From: Echiichthys vipera
Taxonomy: Eukaryota > Chordata > Actinopteri > Perciformes > Trachinidae
Length of the DNA: 64,000 nt
NCBI GenBank assembly: GCA_963691815.1
Contig: OY829665.1
Location: 21,482,685-21,546,684 of the forward strand
Direction of reading: 5' to 3'
The notes beneath the pieces are model-generated. The model saw only the letters and a list, made by a program, of their open reading frames with translations, did no database searches and was not told the DNA's origin. Below, piece by piece: positions 1 to 9,992 of the stretch. The first letter of the stretch is position 1. Each line of letters starts with the position of its first letter. Both the position numbers and the translations under genes were made by a program.

Positions 1-426
1 GGTAGCACACAACAGGAGATAGTCTGTGTCAGATGCGTGCTCACTGACTAAGAATATTGTTTGCTTTTTCAGCGAGGGGTGATGTTGGTGCATTCAAAAG
101 GAAGGACATGGCCACAAGCAACTAAGCCTCTTGCCGTTCCTTGAATTTAACTGACCATTAGAGGGTGGGTCCTTAGATACAGAAGTTCCCAAATCCCGTC
201 CTTTCTCCATTTAGACAGTTCATTGCAGGTTTGTAGTGCATAAGTTGAAGAGGCTGCACATTGCTCTCTGGTCAGAAGGCAAGTTGATTCCCCGCAAGAT
301 CAACCTGTGTTTGAGCAGTGAGCGTGTTCATCTTTCCTTCCCTACCTTTTTTGGATTAAAGTGAAGATTACAAAGTACATCAAAGACTTCCTCAAACACA
401 AAGCAACATCGTGGCCTCTGAGGATG

Positions 427-462
427 CAGCAGTGTGGTGACGAGAGTATTACTCGTCTGCTG
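427..462. other. Imperfect inverted repeat in spacer
   Basis: GACGAG (439-444) and CTCGTC (452-457) can pair around a 7 nt loop. CAGCA (427-431) and TGCTG (458-462) can extend the stem across a one-sided bulge. The outer stem is lost in units reading TTCTG and the inner stem is broken in units 7 and 9, so it does not look constrained. Confidence 0.35.
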
Positions 463-581
463 TTCAGCCCAGGAGTGAATTGAGCAGGGTGAAGTTAATG
501 CATTTTTCAGTGCATCAGTATGTTGCGGAAACTGATCTTCCAATGAGCCAGTTACATTGCGAGGCAAAGTGAGCAGCTATA

Positions 582-663
582 CGACGAGGATGGGATTAAG
601 ACCCATGCGTGCAGAGCACAATGGATTAGCAGTCCATCACCTTAACCACTCGGCCACCTCGTC
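582..663 (-). tRNA. tRNA-Ser-GCT: tRNA-Ser(GCU), unit 1, class S1
   Basis: 82 nt class II tRNA gene for serine AGC/AGU codons. It has a 7 bp acceptor GACGAGG/CCTCGTC with discriminator G, and anticodon loop CTGCTAA with anticodon GCU (complement at 628-630). The variable arm is GTGC-TCT-GCAC. There is no intron and no encoded CCA. The T-stem ATGGG/CCCAT is intact, but the loop reads TCTTAAT where tRNAs normally have TTCGAAT, so both U55 and C56 are lost and the B box is non-consensus. G10:U25 replaces G10:C25. The gene diverges from tRNA-Ala at 770. No TTTT lies close downstream on its strand. It may be transcribed poorly or be a decaying copy. Confidence 0.88.
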
Positions 664-769
664 CTCTTCTCCTTGCCTTCTAACAGTAAGTGTCGGACCC
701 AGGTGTGAAAAGTGCGGAATGGGGGGAGAGGAGAAGCGTCGAAAGGGGCGGGGCTACACAGTACACATC
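664..769. promoter_or_regulatory. Shared 106 bp region between divergent tRNA 5' ends (unit 1 example)
   Basis: This gap lies upstream of both tRNA genes and recurs in every unit. It holds a G-run near 720-726 and a GC box at 745-754. Its length is 106 bp in most units, 107 in units 7 and 9, 105 in units 26, 32, 45 and 51, and 101 in the six AGC-type units. There is no TATA-like motif close to either start. The Pol III A and B boxes would be inside the tRNA genes. Confidence 0.55.
745..754 (+). promoter_or_regulatory. GC box (Sp1/KLF-like), unit 1 example
   Basis: GGGGCGGGGC, 15 bp upstream of the Ala gene, is a consensus-like GC box. Most units keep it. Units with Ala T-loop ATCAATG read GAGGCGGGGC. 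The six AGC-type units lose it through a 5 bp deletion. Binding is inferred from the motif only. Confidence 0.4.
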
Positions 770-842
770 GGGGAATTAGCTCAAATGGTAGAGCGCTCGC
801 TTTGCATGTGAGAGGTAGAGGGATCAACGCCCTCATTCTCCA
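770..842 (+). tRNA. tRNA-Ala-TGC: tRNA-Ala(UGC), unit 1
   Basis: 73 nt tRNA gene decoding alanine GCN codons. The acceptor GGGGAAT/ATTCTCC contains the G3:U70 pair that defines tRNA-Ala, with discriminator A73. The D-stem is GCTC/GAGC. The anticodon stem CTCGC/GTGAG encloses loop TTTGCAT with anticodon UGC at 803-805. The T-stem is GAGGG/CCCTC with loop ATCAACG, which keeps T55, C56 and A58. All stems pair, so this copy looks functional in structure. It has no intron, no encoded CCA, and no T-run within 250 nt downstream. From memory, the body resembles vertebrate tRNA-Ala(AGC) more than tRNA-Ala(UGC). Confidence 0.95.
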
Positions 843-1611
843 CAATGCTTTACTATGAGTTCGGTAAAAACTAGTGTGATGCGGTGTCGGATGGACCGAG
901 TGATTTCCTCTGGGTCGACACATATGACTTCCAGCAATCAAGCCATCAGTTGGCAGAGCTGATTCCATGTACTATGAACCCTGGACAAGAATCAAGTCTG
1001 GACATAGGGTGGAGTGTCTCTTTCACACATGGTAGCACACAACAGGAGATAGTCTGTGTCAGATGCGTGCTCACTGACTAAGAATATTGTTTGGTTTTTC
1101 AGCGAGGGGTGATGTTGGTGCATTCAAAAGGCAGGACATGGCCACAAGCAACTAAGCCTCTTGCCGTTCCTTGAATTTAACTGACCATTAGAGGGTGGGT
1201 CCTTAGATACAGAAGTTCCCAAATCCCGTCCTTTCTCCATTTAGACAGTTCATTGCAGGTTTGTAGTGCATAAGTTGTAGAGGCTGCACATTGCTCTCTG
1301 GTCAGAAGGCAAGTTGATTCCCCGCAAGATCAACCTGTGTTTGAGCAGTGAGCGTGTTCATCTTTCCTTCCCTACCTTTTTTGGATTAAAGTGAAGATTA
1401 CAAAGTACATCAAAGACTTCCTCAAACACAAAGCAACATCGTGGCCTCTGAGGATGCAGCAGTGTGGTGACGAGAGCATTACTCGTCTGCTGTTCAGCCC
1501 AGGAGTGAATTGAGCAGGGTGAAGTTAATGCATTTTTCAGTGCATCAGTATGTTGCGGAAACTGATCTTCCAATGAGCCAGTTACATTGCGAGGCAAAGT
1601 GAGCAGCTATA
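843..1611. other. Inter-pair spacer, about 770 bp (unit 1 to 2 example)
   Basis: Non-coding spacer between one Ala gene and the next Ser gene; the equivalent stretch follows every Ala gene. I see no tRNA, 5S, snRNA or coding sequence in it. It contains a T5 run at 1095-1099, a short ATGCA/TGCAT inverted repeat, and a GACGAG/CTCGTC inverted repeat. Small indels distinguish units: 8 bp lost in unit 2 near 1965, 12 bp lost near 4498, and 17 bp lost near 18175 and 38946. Confidence 0.85.
1095..1099 (+). terminator. First T-run downstream of tRNA-Ala (unit 1)
   Basis: This TTTTT is the first run of four or more T on the plus strand after the Ala gene, 253 nt downstream. It recurs in most units, but some (for example near 11344, 26949 and 33525) have GTGTTTC instead and lack it. 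It is far more distant than a usual Pol III terminator, so this call is tentative. Confidence 0.3.
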
Positions 1612-1693
1612 CGACGAGGATGGGATTAAGACCCATGCGTGCAGAGCACAATGGATTAGCAGTCCATCACCTTAACCACTCGGCCACCTCGTC
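1612..1693 (-). tRNA. tRNA-Ser-GCT: tRNA-Ser(GCU), unit 2, class S1
   Basis: Same class as unit 1: T-loop TCTTAAT and G10:U25, other stems intact. Confidence 0.87.
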
Positions 1694-1799
1694 CTCTTCT
1701 CCTTGATTTCTAACAGTAAGTGTCGGACCCAGGTGTGAAAAGTGCGGAATGGGGGGAGAGGAGAAGCGTCGAAAGGGGCGGGGCTACACAGTACACATC

Positions 1800-1872
1800 G
1801 GGGAATTAGCTCAAATGGTAGAGCGCTCGCTTTGCATGTGAGAGGTAGAGGGATCAACGCCCTCATTCTCCA
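1800..1872 (+). tRNA. tRNA-Ala-TGC: tRNA-Ala(UGC), unit 2
   Basis: All stems pair, G3:U70 and A73 present, T-loop ATCAACG. Confidence 0.94.
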
Positions 1873-2633
1873 CAATGCTTTACTATGAGTTCGGTAAAAA
1901 CTAGTGTGATGCGGTGTCGGATGGACCGAGTGATTTCCTCTGGATCGACACATATGACTTCCAGCCATCAGTTGGCAGAGCTGATTCCATGTACTATGAA
2001 CCCTGGACAAGAATCAAGTCTGGACATAGGGTGGAGTGTCTCTTTCACACATGGTAGCACACAACAGGAGATAGTCTGTGTCAGATGCGTGCTCACTGAC
2101 TAAGAATATTGTTTGCTTTTTCAGCGAGGGGTGATGTTGGTGCATTCAAAAGGAAGGACATGGCCACAAGCAACTAAGCCTCTTGCCGTTCCTTGAATTT
2201 AACTGACCATTAGAGGGTGGGTCCTTAGATACAGAAGTTCCCAAATCCCGTCCTTTCTCCATTTAGACAGTTCATTGCAGGTTTGTAGTGCATAAGTTGA
2301 AGAGGCTGCACATTGCTCTCTGGTCAGAAGGCAAGTTGATTCCCCGCAAGATCAACCTGTGTTTGAGCAGTGAGCGTGTTCATCTTTCCTTCCCTACCTT
2401 TTTTGGATTAAAGTGAAGATTACAAAGTACATCAAAGACTTCCTCAAACACAAAGCAACATCGTGGCCTCTGAGGATGCAGCAGTGTGGTGACGAGAGTA
2501 TTACTCGTCTGCTGTTCAGCCCAGGAGTGAATTGAGCAGGGTGAAGTTAATGCATTTTTCAGTGCATCAGTATGTTGCGGAAACTGATCTTCCAATGAGC
2601 CAGTTACATTGCGAGGCAAAGTGAGCAGCTATA

Positions 2634-2715
2634 CGACGAGGATGGGATTAAGACCCATGCGTGCAGAGCACAATGGATTAGCAGTCCATCACCTTAACCA
2701 CTCGGCCACCTCGTC
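2634..2715 (-). tRNA. tRNA-Ser-GCT: tRNA-Ser(GCU), unit 3, class S1
   Basis: T-loop TCTTAAT, G10:U25, intact acceptor and anticodon arms. Confidence 0.87.
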
Positions 2716-2821
2716 CTCTTCTCCTTGCCTTCTAACAGTAAGTGTCGGACCCAGGTGTGAAAAGTGCGGAATGGGGGGAGAGGAGAAGCGTCGAAAGGGG
2801 CGGGGCTACACAGTACACATC

Positions 2822-2894
2822 GGGGAATTAGCTCAAATGGTAGAGAGCTCGCTTTGCATGTGAGAGGTAGAGGGATCGACGCCCTCATTCTCCA
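2822..2894 (+). tRNA. tRNA-Ala-TGC: tRNA-Ala(UGC), unit 3, D-stem mismatch
   Basis: C25 is changed to A, giving a G10/A25 mismatch. This is the only copy with T-loop ATCGACG, that is G57 as in typical vertebrate tRNA-Ala. Confidence 0.88.
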
Positions 2895-3662
2895 CAATGC
2901 TTTACTATGAGTTCGGTAAAAACTAGTGTGATGCGGTGTCGGATGGACCGAGTGATTTCCTCTGGTTCGACACATATGACTTCCAGCAATCAAGCCATCA
3001 GTTGGCAGAGCTGATTCCATGTACTATGAACCCTGGACAAGAATCAAGTCTGGACATAGGGTGGAGTGTCTCTTTCACACATGGTAGCACACAACAGGAG
3101 ATAGTCTGTGTCAGATGCGTGCTCACTGACTAAGAATATTGTTTGGTTTTTCAGCGAGGGGTGATGTTGGTGCATTCAAAAGGCAGGACATGGCCACAAG
3201 CAACTAAGCCTCTTGCCGTTCCTTGAATTTAACTGACCATTAGAGGGTGGGTCCTTAGATACAGAAGTTCCCAAATCCCGTCCTTTCTCCATTTAGACAG
3301 TTCATTGCAGGTTTGTAGTGCATAAGTTGAAGAGGCTGCACATTGCTCTCTGGTTAGAAGGCAAGTTGATTCCCCGCAAGATCAACCTGTGTTTGAGCAG
3401 TGAGCGTGTTCATCTTCCTTCCCTACCTTTTTTGGATTAAGGTGAAGATTACAAAGTACATCAAAGACTTCCTCAAACACAAAGCAACATCGTGGCCTCT
3501 GTGGATGCAGCAGTGTGGTGACGAGAGTATTACTCGTCTGCTGTTCAGCCCAGGAGTGAATTGAGCAGGGTGAAGTTAATGCATTTTTCAGTGCATCAGT
3601 ATGTTGCGGAAACTGATCTTCCAATGAGCCAGTTACATTGCGAGGCAAAGTGAGCAGCTATA

Positions 3663-3744
3663 CGACGAGGATGGGATTCAGACCCATGCGTGCAGAGCAC
3701 AATGGATTAGCAGTCCATCGCCTTAACCACTCGGCCACCTCGTC
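3663..3744 (-). tRNA. tRNA-Ser-GCT: tRNA-Ser(GCU), unit 4, class S2
   Basis: All stems pair, including G10:C25. The T-loop is TCTGAAT: G57 and A58 are kept, but positions 55-56 read CT instead of TC. Confidence 0.88.
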
Positions 3745-3850
3745 CTCTTCTCCTTGATTTCTAACAGTAAGTGTCGGACCCAGGTGCGAAAAGTGCGGAA
3801 TGGGGGGAGAGGAGAAGCGTCGAAAGGGGCGGGGCTACACAGTACACGTC

Positions 3851-3923
3851 GGGGAATTAGCTCAAATGGTAGAGCGCTCGCTTTGCATGTGAGAGGTAGA
3901 GGGATCAACGCCCTCATTCTCCA
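3851..3923 (+). tRNA. tRNA-Ala-TGC: tRNA-Ala(UGC), unit 4
   Basis: Structurally intact copy, T-loop ATCAACG. Confidence 0.94.
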
Positions 3924-4678
3924 CAATGCTTTACTATGAGTTCAGTAAAAACTAGTGTGATGCGGTGTCGGATGGACCGAGTGATTTCCTCTGGTTCGAC
4001 ACATATGACTTCCAGCAATCAAGCCATCAGTTGGCAGAGCTGATTCCATGTACTATGAACCCTGGACAAGAATCAACTCTGGACATAGGGTGGAGTGTCT
4101 CTTTCACACATGGTAGCACACAACAGGAGATAGTCTGTGTCAGATGCGTGCTCACTGACTAAGAATATTGTTTGGTTTTTCAGCGAGGGGTGATGTTGGT
4201 GCATTCAAAAGGCAGGACATGGCCACAAGCAACTAAGCCTCTTGCCGTTCCTTGAATTTAACTGACCATTAGAGGGTGGGTCCTTAGATACAGAAGTTCC
4301 CAAATCCCGTCCTTTCTCCATTTAGACAGTTCATTGCAGGTTTGTAGTGCATAAGTTGAAGAGGCTGCACATTGCTCTCTGGTCAGAAGGCAAGTTGATT
4401 CCCCGCAAGATCAACCTATGTTTGAGCAGTGAGCGTGTTCATCTTTCCTTCCCTACCTTTTTTGGATTAAAGTGAAGATTACAAAGTACATCAAAGACAA
4501 AGCAACATCGTGGCCTCTGAGGATGCAGCAGTGTGGTGACGAGATCATTACTCGTCTTCTGTTCAGCCCAGGAGTGAATTGAGCAGTGAAGTTAATGCAT
4601 TTTTCAGTGCATCAGTATGTTGCGGAAACTGATATTCCAATGAGCCAGTTACATTGCGGGGCAAAGTGAGCAGCTATA

Positions 4679-4760
4679 CGACAGGGATGGGATTCAGACC
4701 CATGCGTGCAGAGCACAATGGATTAGCAGTCCATCGCCTTAACCACTCGGCCACCTCGTC
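4679..4760 (-). tRNA. tRNA-Ser-GCT: tRNA-Ser(GCU), unit 5, class S2, acceptor damaged
   Basis: T-loop TCTGAAT. The 3' acceptor strand reads CCCTGTC, giving an A5/C68 mismatch and a G4:U69 wobble. The same change occurs in unit 58. Confidence 0.82.
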
Positions 4761-4866
4761 CTCTTCTCCTTGATTTCTAACAGTAAGTGTCGGACCCAGG
4801 TGCGAAAAGTGCGGAATGGGGGGAGAGGAGAAGCGTCGAAAGGGGCGGGGCTACATAGTACACGTC

Positions 4867-4939
4867 GGGGAATTAGCTCAAATGGTAGAGCGCTCGCTTT
4901 GCATGTGAGAGGTAGAGGGATCAACGCCCTCATTCTCCA
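4867..4939 (+). tRNA. tRNA-Ala-TGC: tRNA-Ala(UGC), unit 5
   Basis: Structurally intact copy, T-loop ATCAACG. Confidence 0.94.
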
Positions 4940-5708
4940 CAATGCTTTACTATGAGTTCGGTAAAAACTAGTGTGATGCGGTGTCGGATGGACCGAGTGA
5001 TTTCCTCTGGATCGACACATATGACTTCCAGCAATCAAGCCATCAGTTGGCAGAGCTGATTCCATGTACTATGAACCCTGGACAAGAATCAAGTCTGGAC
5101 ATAGGGTGGAGTGTCTCTTTCACACATGGTAGCACACAACAGGAGATAGTCTGTGTCAGATGCATGCTCACTGACTAAGAATATTGTTTGGTTTTTCAGC
5201 GAGGGGTGATGTTGGTGCATTCAGCAGGCAGGACATGGCCACAAGCAACTAAGCCTCTTGCCGTTCCTTGAATTTAACTGACCATTAGAGGGTGGGTCCT
5301 TAGATACAGAAGTTCCCAAATCCCGTCCTTTCTCCATTTAGACAGTTCATTGCAGGTTTGTAGTGCATGTGTTGAAGAGGCTGCACATTGCTCTCTGGTC
5401 AGAAGGCAAGTTGATTCCCCGCAAGATAAACCTGTGTTTGAGCAGTGAGCGTGTTCATCTTTCCTTCCCTACCTTTTTTGGATTATAGTGAAGATTACAA
5501 AGTACATCAAAGACTTCCTCAAACACAAAGCAACATCGTGGCCTCTGAGGATGCAGCAGTGTGGTGACGAGAGCATTACTCGTCTGCTGTTCAGCCCAGG
5601 AGTGAATTGAGCAGGGTGAAGTTAATGCATTTTTCAGTGCATCAGTATGTTGCGGAAACTGATCTTCCAATGAGCCAGTTACATTGCGAGGCAAAGTGAG
5701 CAGCTATA

Positions 5709-5790
5709 CGACGAGGATGGGATTAAGACCCATGCGTGCAGAGCACAATGGATTAGCAGTCCATCACCTTAACCACTCGGCCACCTCGTC
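5709..5790 (-). tRNA. tRNA-Ser-GCT: tRNA-Ser(GCU), unit 6, class S1
   Basis: T-loop TCTTAAT, G10:U25. The left edge of the 2,048 bp duplication falls inside this gene. Confidence 0.87.
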
Positions 5791-5896
5791 CTCTTCTCCT
5801 TGCCTTCTAACAGTAAGTGTCGGACCCAGGTGTGAAAAGTGCGGAATGGGGGGAGAGGAGAAGCGTCGAAAGGGGCGGGGCTACACAGTACACATC

Positions 5897-5969
5897 GGGG
5901 AATTAGCTCAAATGGTAGAGCGCTCGCTTTGCATGTGAGAGGTAGAGGGATCAACGCCCTCATTCTCCA
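5897..5969 (+). tRNA. tRNA-Ala-TGC: tRNA-Ala(UGC), unit 6
   Basis: Structurally intact copy; the 3' flank starts AAAATGC rather than CAATGC. Confidence 0.94.
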
Positions 5970-6737
5970 AAATGCTTTACTATGAGTTCAGTAAAAACTA
6001 GTGTGATGCGGTGTCGGATGGACTGAGTGATTTCCTCTGGTTCGACACATATGACTTCCAGCAATCAAGCCATCAGTTGGCAGAGCTGATTCCATGTACT
6101 ATGAACCCTGGACAAGAATCAAGTCTGGACATAGGGTGGAGTGTCTCTTTCACACATGGTAGCACACAACAGGAGATAGTCTGTGTCAGATGCGTGCTCA
6201 CTGACTAAGAATATTGTTTGGTTTTTCAGCGAGGGTGATGTTGGTGCATTCAAAAGGCAGGACATGGCCACAAGCAACTAAGCCTCTTGCCGTTCCTTGA
6301 ATTTAACTGACCATTAGAGGGTGGGTCCTTAGATACAGAAGTTCCCAAATCCCGTCCTTTCTCCATTTAGACAGTTCATTGCAGGTTTGTAGTGCATAAG
6401 TTGAAGAGGCTGCACATTGCTCTCTGGTTAGAAGGCAAGTTGATTCCCCGCAAGATCAACCTGTGTTTGAGCAGTGAGCGTGTTCATCTTTCCTTCCCTA
6501 CCTTTTTTGGATTAAGGTGAAGATTACAAAGTACATCAAAGACTTCCTCAAACACAAAGCAACATCGTGGCCTCTGAGGATGCAGCAGTGTGGTGACAAA
6601 ATCATTACTCATCTTCTGTTCAGCCCAGGAGTGAATTGAGCAGGGTGAAGGTAATGCATTTTTCAGTGCATCAGTATGTTGCAGAAACTGATCTTCCAAT
6701 GAGCCAGTTACATTGCGGGGCAAAGTAAGCATCTATA

Positions 6738-6819
6738 CGACGAGGATGGGATTCGGACCGATGCGTGAAGAGCACAATGGATTAGCAGTCCATCACCTTA
6801 ACCACTCGGCCACCTCGTC
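6738..6819 (-). tRNA. tRNA-Ser-GCT: tRNA-Ser(GCU), unit 7, class S6
   Basis: T-loop TCCGAAT keeps C56, so it is the least altered T-loop in the array. However, C51/C63 mismatches the T-stem and one variable-arm pair is lost (TCAC). Confidence 0.82.
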
Positions 6820-6926
6820 CTTTTCTCCTTGCCTTCTAACAGTAAGTGTCGGACCCAGGTGTGAAAAGTGCGGAATGGGGGGGAGAGGAGAAGCGTCGAA
6901 AGGGGCGGGGCTACACAGTACACGTC

Positions 6927-6999
6927 GGGGAATTAGCTCTAATGGTAGAGTGCTCGCTTTGCATGTGAGAGGTAGAGGGATCAACGCCCTCATTCTCCG
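6927..6999 (+). tRNA. tRNA-Ala-TGC: tRNA-Ala(UGC), unit 7, altered A14 and discriminator
   Basis: A14 is changed to T, C25 to T (G10:U25 wobble), and the discriminator is G73 instead of A73. It is probably a poor alanylation substrate or a decaying copy. Confidence 0.85.
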
Positions 7000-7756
7000 C
7001 AATGCTTTACTATGAGTTCGGTAAAAACTAGTGTGATGCGGTGTCGGATGGACCGAGTGATTTCCTCTGGATCGACACATATGACTTCCAGCAATCAAGC
7101 CATCAGTTGGCAGAGCTGATTCCATGTACTATGAACCCTGGACAAGAATCAAGTCTGGACATAGGATGGAGTGTCTCTTTCACACATGGTAGCACACAAC
7201 AGGAGATAGTCTGTGTCAGATGCGTGCTCACTGACTAAGAATATTGTTTGGTTTTTCAGCGAGGGGTGATGTTGGTGCATTCAGCAGGCAGGACATGGCC
7301 ACAAGCAACTAAGCCTCTTGCCAACCTTGAATTTAACTGACCATTAGAGGGTGGGTCCTTAGATACAGAAGTTCCCAAATCCCGTCCTTTCTCCATTTAG
7401 ACAGTTCATTGCAGGTTTGTAGTGCATGTGTTGAAGAGGCTGCACATTGCTCTCTGGTTAGAAGGCAAGTTGATTCCCCGCAAGATCAACCTGTGTTTGA
7501 GCAGTGAGCGTGTTCATCTTTCCTTCCCTACCTTTTTTGGATTATAGTGAAGATTACAAAGTACATCAAAGACTTCCTCAAACACAAAGCCTCTGAGGAT
7601 GCAGCAGTGTGGTGACGAGAGCATTACTCGTCTGCTGTTCAGCCCAGGAGTGAATTGAGCAGGCTGAAGGTAATGCATTTTTCAGTGCATCAGTATGTTG
7701 GGGAAACTGATCTTCCAATGAGCCAGTTACATTGCGGGGCAAAGTAAGCATTTATA

Positions 7757-7838
7757 CGATGAGGATGGGATTTGGACCCATGCGTGCAGAGCACAATGGA
7801 TTAGCAGTCCATCACCTTAACCACTCGGCCACCTCGTC
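7757..7838 (-). tRNA. tRNA-Ser-GCT: tRNA-Ser(GCU), unit 8, class S7, chimeric
   Basis: T-loop TCCAAAT, with C3/A70 in the acceptor. The 3' half of the tRNA matches unit 10 and the 5' half (G10:U25) matches unit 6, as expected for an exchange within the gene. Confidence 0.82.
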
Positions 7839-7944
7839 CTCTTCTCCTTGCCTTCTAACAGTAAGTGTCGGACCCAGGTGTGAAAAGTGCGGAATGGGGG
7901 GAGAGGAGAAGCGTCGAAAGGGGCGGGGCTACACAGTACACATC

Positions 7945-8017
7945 GGGGAATTAGCTCAAATGGTAGAGCGCTCGCTTTGCATGTGAGAGGTAGAGGGATC
8001 AACGCCCTCATTCTCCA
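7945..8017 (+). tRNA. tRNA-Ala-TGC: tRNA-Ala(UGC), unit 8
   Basis: Identical to the unit 6 copy, as expected from the 2,048 bp duplication. Confidence 0.94.
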
Positions 8018-8785
8018 AAATGCTTTACTATGAGTTCAGTAAAAACTAGTGTGATGCGGTGTCGGATGGACTGAGTGATTTCCTCTGGTTCGACACATAT
8101 GACTTCCAGCAATCAAGCCATCAGTTGGCAGAGCTGATTCCATGTACTATGAACCCTGGACAAGAATCAAGTCTGGACATAGGGTGGAGTGTCTCTTTCA
8201 CACATGGTAGCACACAACAGGAGATAGTCTGTGTCAGATGCGTGCTCACTGACTAAGAATATTGTTTGGTTTTTCAGCGAGGGTGATGTTGGTGCATTCA
8301 AAAGGCAGGACATGGCCACAAGCAACTAAGCCTCTTGCCGTTCCTTGAATTTAACTGACCATTAGAGGGTGGGTCCTTAGATACAGAAGTTCCCAAATCC
8401 CGTCCTTTCTCCATTTAGACAGTTCATTGCAGGTTTGTAGTGCATAAGTTGAAGAGGCTGCACATTGCTCTCTGGTTAGAAGGCAAGTTGATTCCCCGCA
8501 AGATCAACCTGTGTTTGAGCAGTGAGCGTGTTCATCTTTCCTTCCCTACCTTTTTTGGATTAAGGTGAAGATTACAAAGTACATCAAAGACTTCCTCAAA
8601 CACAAAGCAACATCGTGGCCTCTGAGGATGCAGCAGTGTGGTGACAAAATCATTACTCATCTTCTGTTCAGCCCAGGAGTGAATTGAGCAGGGTGAAGGT
8701 AATGCATTTTTCAGTGCATCAGTATGTTGCAGAAACTGATCTTCCAATGAGCCAGTTACATTGCGGGGCAAAGTAAGCATCTATA

Positions 8786-8867
8786 CGACGAGGATGGGAT
8801 TCGGACCGATGCGTGAAGAGCACAATGGATTAGCAGTCCATCACCTTAACCACTCGGCCACCTCGTC
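8786..8867 (-). tRNA. tRNA-Ser-GCT: tRNA-Ser(GCU), unit 9, class S6
   Basis: Duplicate of unit 7: T-loop TCCGAAT, C51/C63 mismatch, altered variable arm. Confidence 0.82.
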
Positions 8868-8974
8868 CTTTTCTCCTTGCCTTCTAACAGTAAGTGTCGG
8901 ACCCAGGTGTGAAAAGTGCGGAATGGGGGGGAGAGGAGAAGCGTCGAAAGGGGCGGGGCTACACAGTACACGTC

Positions 8975-9047
8975 GGGGAATTAGCTCTAATGGTAGAGTG
9001 CTCGCTTTGCATGTGAGAGGTAGAGGGATCAACGCCCTCATTCTCCG
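8975..9047 (+). tRNA. tRNA-Ala-TGC: tRNA-Ala(UGC), unit 9, altered A14 and discriminator
   Basis: Duplicate of unit 7: T14, G10:U25 and G73. Confidence 0.85.
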
Positions 9048-9804
9048 CAATGCTTTACTATGAGTTCGGTAAAAACTAGTGTGATGCGGTGTCGGATGGA
9101 CCGAGTGATTTCCTCTGGATCGACACATATGACTTCCAGCAATCAAGCCATCAGTTGGCAGAGCTGATTCCATGTACTATGAACCCTGGACAAGAATCAA
9201 GTCTGGACATAGGATGGAGTGTCTCTTTCACACATGGTAGCACACAACAGGAGATAGTCTGTGTCAGATGCGTGCTCACTGACTAAGAATATTGTTTGGT
9301 TTTTCAGCGAGGGGTGATGTTGGTGCATTCAGCAGGCAGGACATGGCCACAAGCAACTAAGCCTCTTGCCAACCTTGAATTTAACTGACCATTAGAGGGT
9401 GGGTCCTTAGATACAGAAGTTCCCAAATCCCGTCCTTTCTCCATTTAGACAGTTCATTGCAGGTTTGTAGTGCATGTGTTGAAGAGGCTGCACATTGCTC
9501 TCTGGTTAGAAGGCAAGTTGATTCCCCGCAAGATCAACCTGTGTTTGAGCAGTGAGCGTGTTCATCTTTCCTTCCCTACCTTTTTTGGATTATAGTGAAG
9601 ATTACAAAGTACATCAAAGACTTCCTCAAACACAAAGCCTCTGAGGATGCAGCAGTGTGGTGACGAGAGCATTACTCGTCTGCTGTTCAGCCCAGGAGTG
9701 AATTGAGCAGGCTGAAGGTAATGCATTTTTCAGTGCATCAGTATGTTGGGGAAACTGATCTTCCAATGAGCCAGTTACATTGCGGGGCAAAGTAAGCATT
9801 TATA

Positions 9805-9886
9805 CGATGAGGATGGGATTTGGACCCATGCGTGCAGAGCACAATGGATTAGCAGTCCATCGCCTTAACCACTCGGCCACCTCGTC
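9805..9886 (-). tRNA. tRNA-Ser-GCT: tRNA-Ser(GCU), unit 10, class S7
   Basis: T-loop TCCAAAT with C56 kept; C3/A70 mismatch in the acceptor; G10:C25 present. Confidence 0.83.
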
Positions 9887-9992
9887 CTCTTCTCCTTGCT
9901 TTCTAACAGTAAGTGTCGGACCCAGGTGCGAAAAGTGCGGAATGGGGGGAGAGGAGAAGCGTCGAAAGGGGCGGGGCTACACAGTACACGTC

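Larger units (their letters stand above)
5727..9859. repeat. 2,048 bp dimer duplicated (units 6-7 and 8-9)
   Basis: Sequence from about 5727 to 7811 is repeated from about 7775 to 9859 with no difference that I noticed. Both edges fall within tRNA-Ser genes, so the Ser gene of unit 8 is a chimera: its left part matches unit 10 and its right part matches unit 6. Confidence 0.85.

Noticed and set aside
498..515. ATGCA/TGCAT hairpin with T-rich loop
   Set aside because: A 5 bp stem is too short to claim a function; it does not match a histone stem-loop or an snRNA element.
328..567. 79-codon minus-strand frame in the spacer
   Set aside because: It is present only where spacer indels allow and is lost in LINE units and many others. 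No family resemblance.
680..692. Splice donor (GTAAGT) upstream of tRNA-Ala, with TTTTTCAG acceptor-like sites in the spacer
   Set aside because: No exon structure or coding potential supports Pol II splicing; these short motifs are expected by chance.
720..753. G-quadruplex in the gap between the tRNA genes
   Set aside because: There are only three long G-runs and one loop is 18 nt, so a stable quadruplex is doubtful.
557..811. 84-codon plus-strand frame, repeated in most units
   Set aside because: It runs antisense through tRNA-Ser, across the gap and into tRNA-Ala. Its tail (ELAQMVERSL) is the familiar false translation of tRNA-Ala. It lacks an ATG start and breaks wherever the G-run changes length.
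642..968. 108-codon minus-strand frame
   Set aside because: It is antisense to tRNA-Ala and the gap, and exists because tRNA sequence lacks stops in that frame.
884..1081. 65-codon plus-strand frame found in nearly every unit
   Set aside because: It begins at GTG in spacer, has no recognisable domain, and is interrupted in units 12, 17 and 36. Its conservation is explained by the youth of the array.
1106..1185. Possible C/D snoRNA in the spacer (GTGATGT followed by CTGA)
   Set aside because: The C box has a mismatch, no convincing terminal stem flanks the boxes, and CTGA is common by chance.
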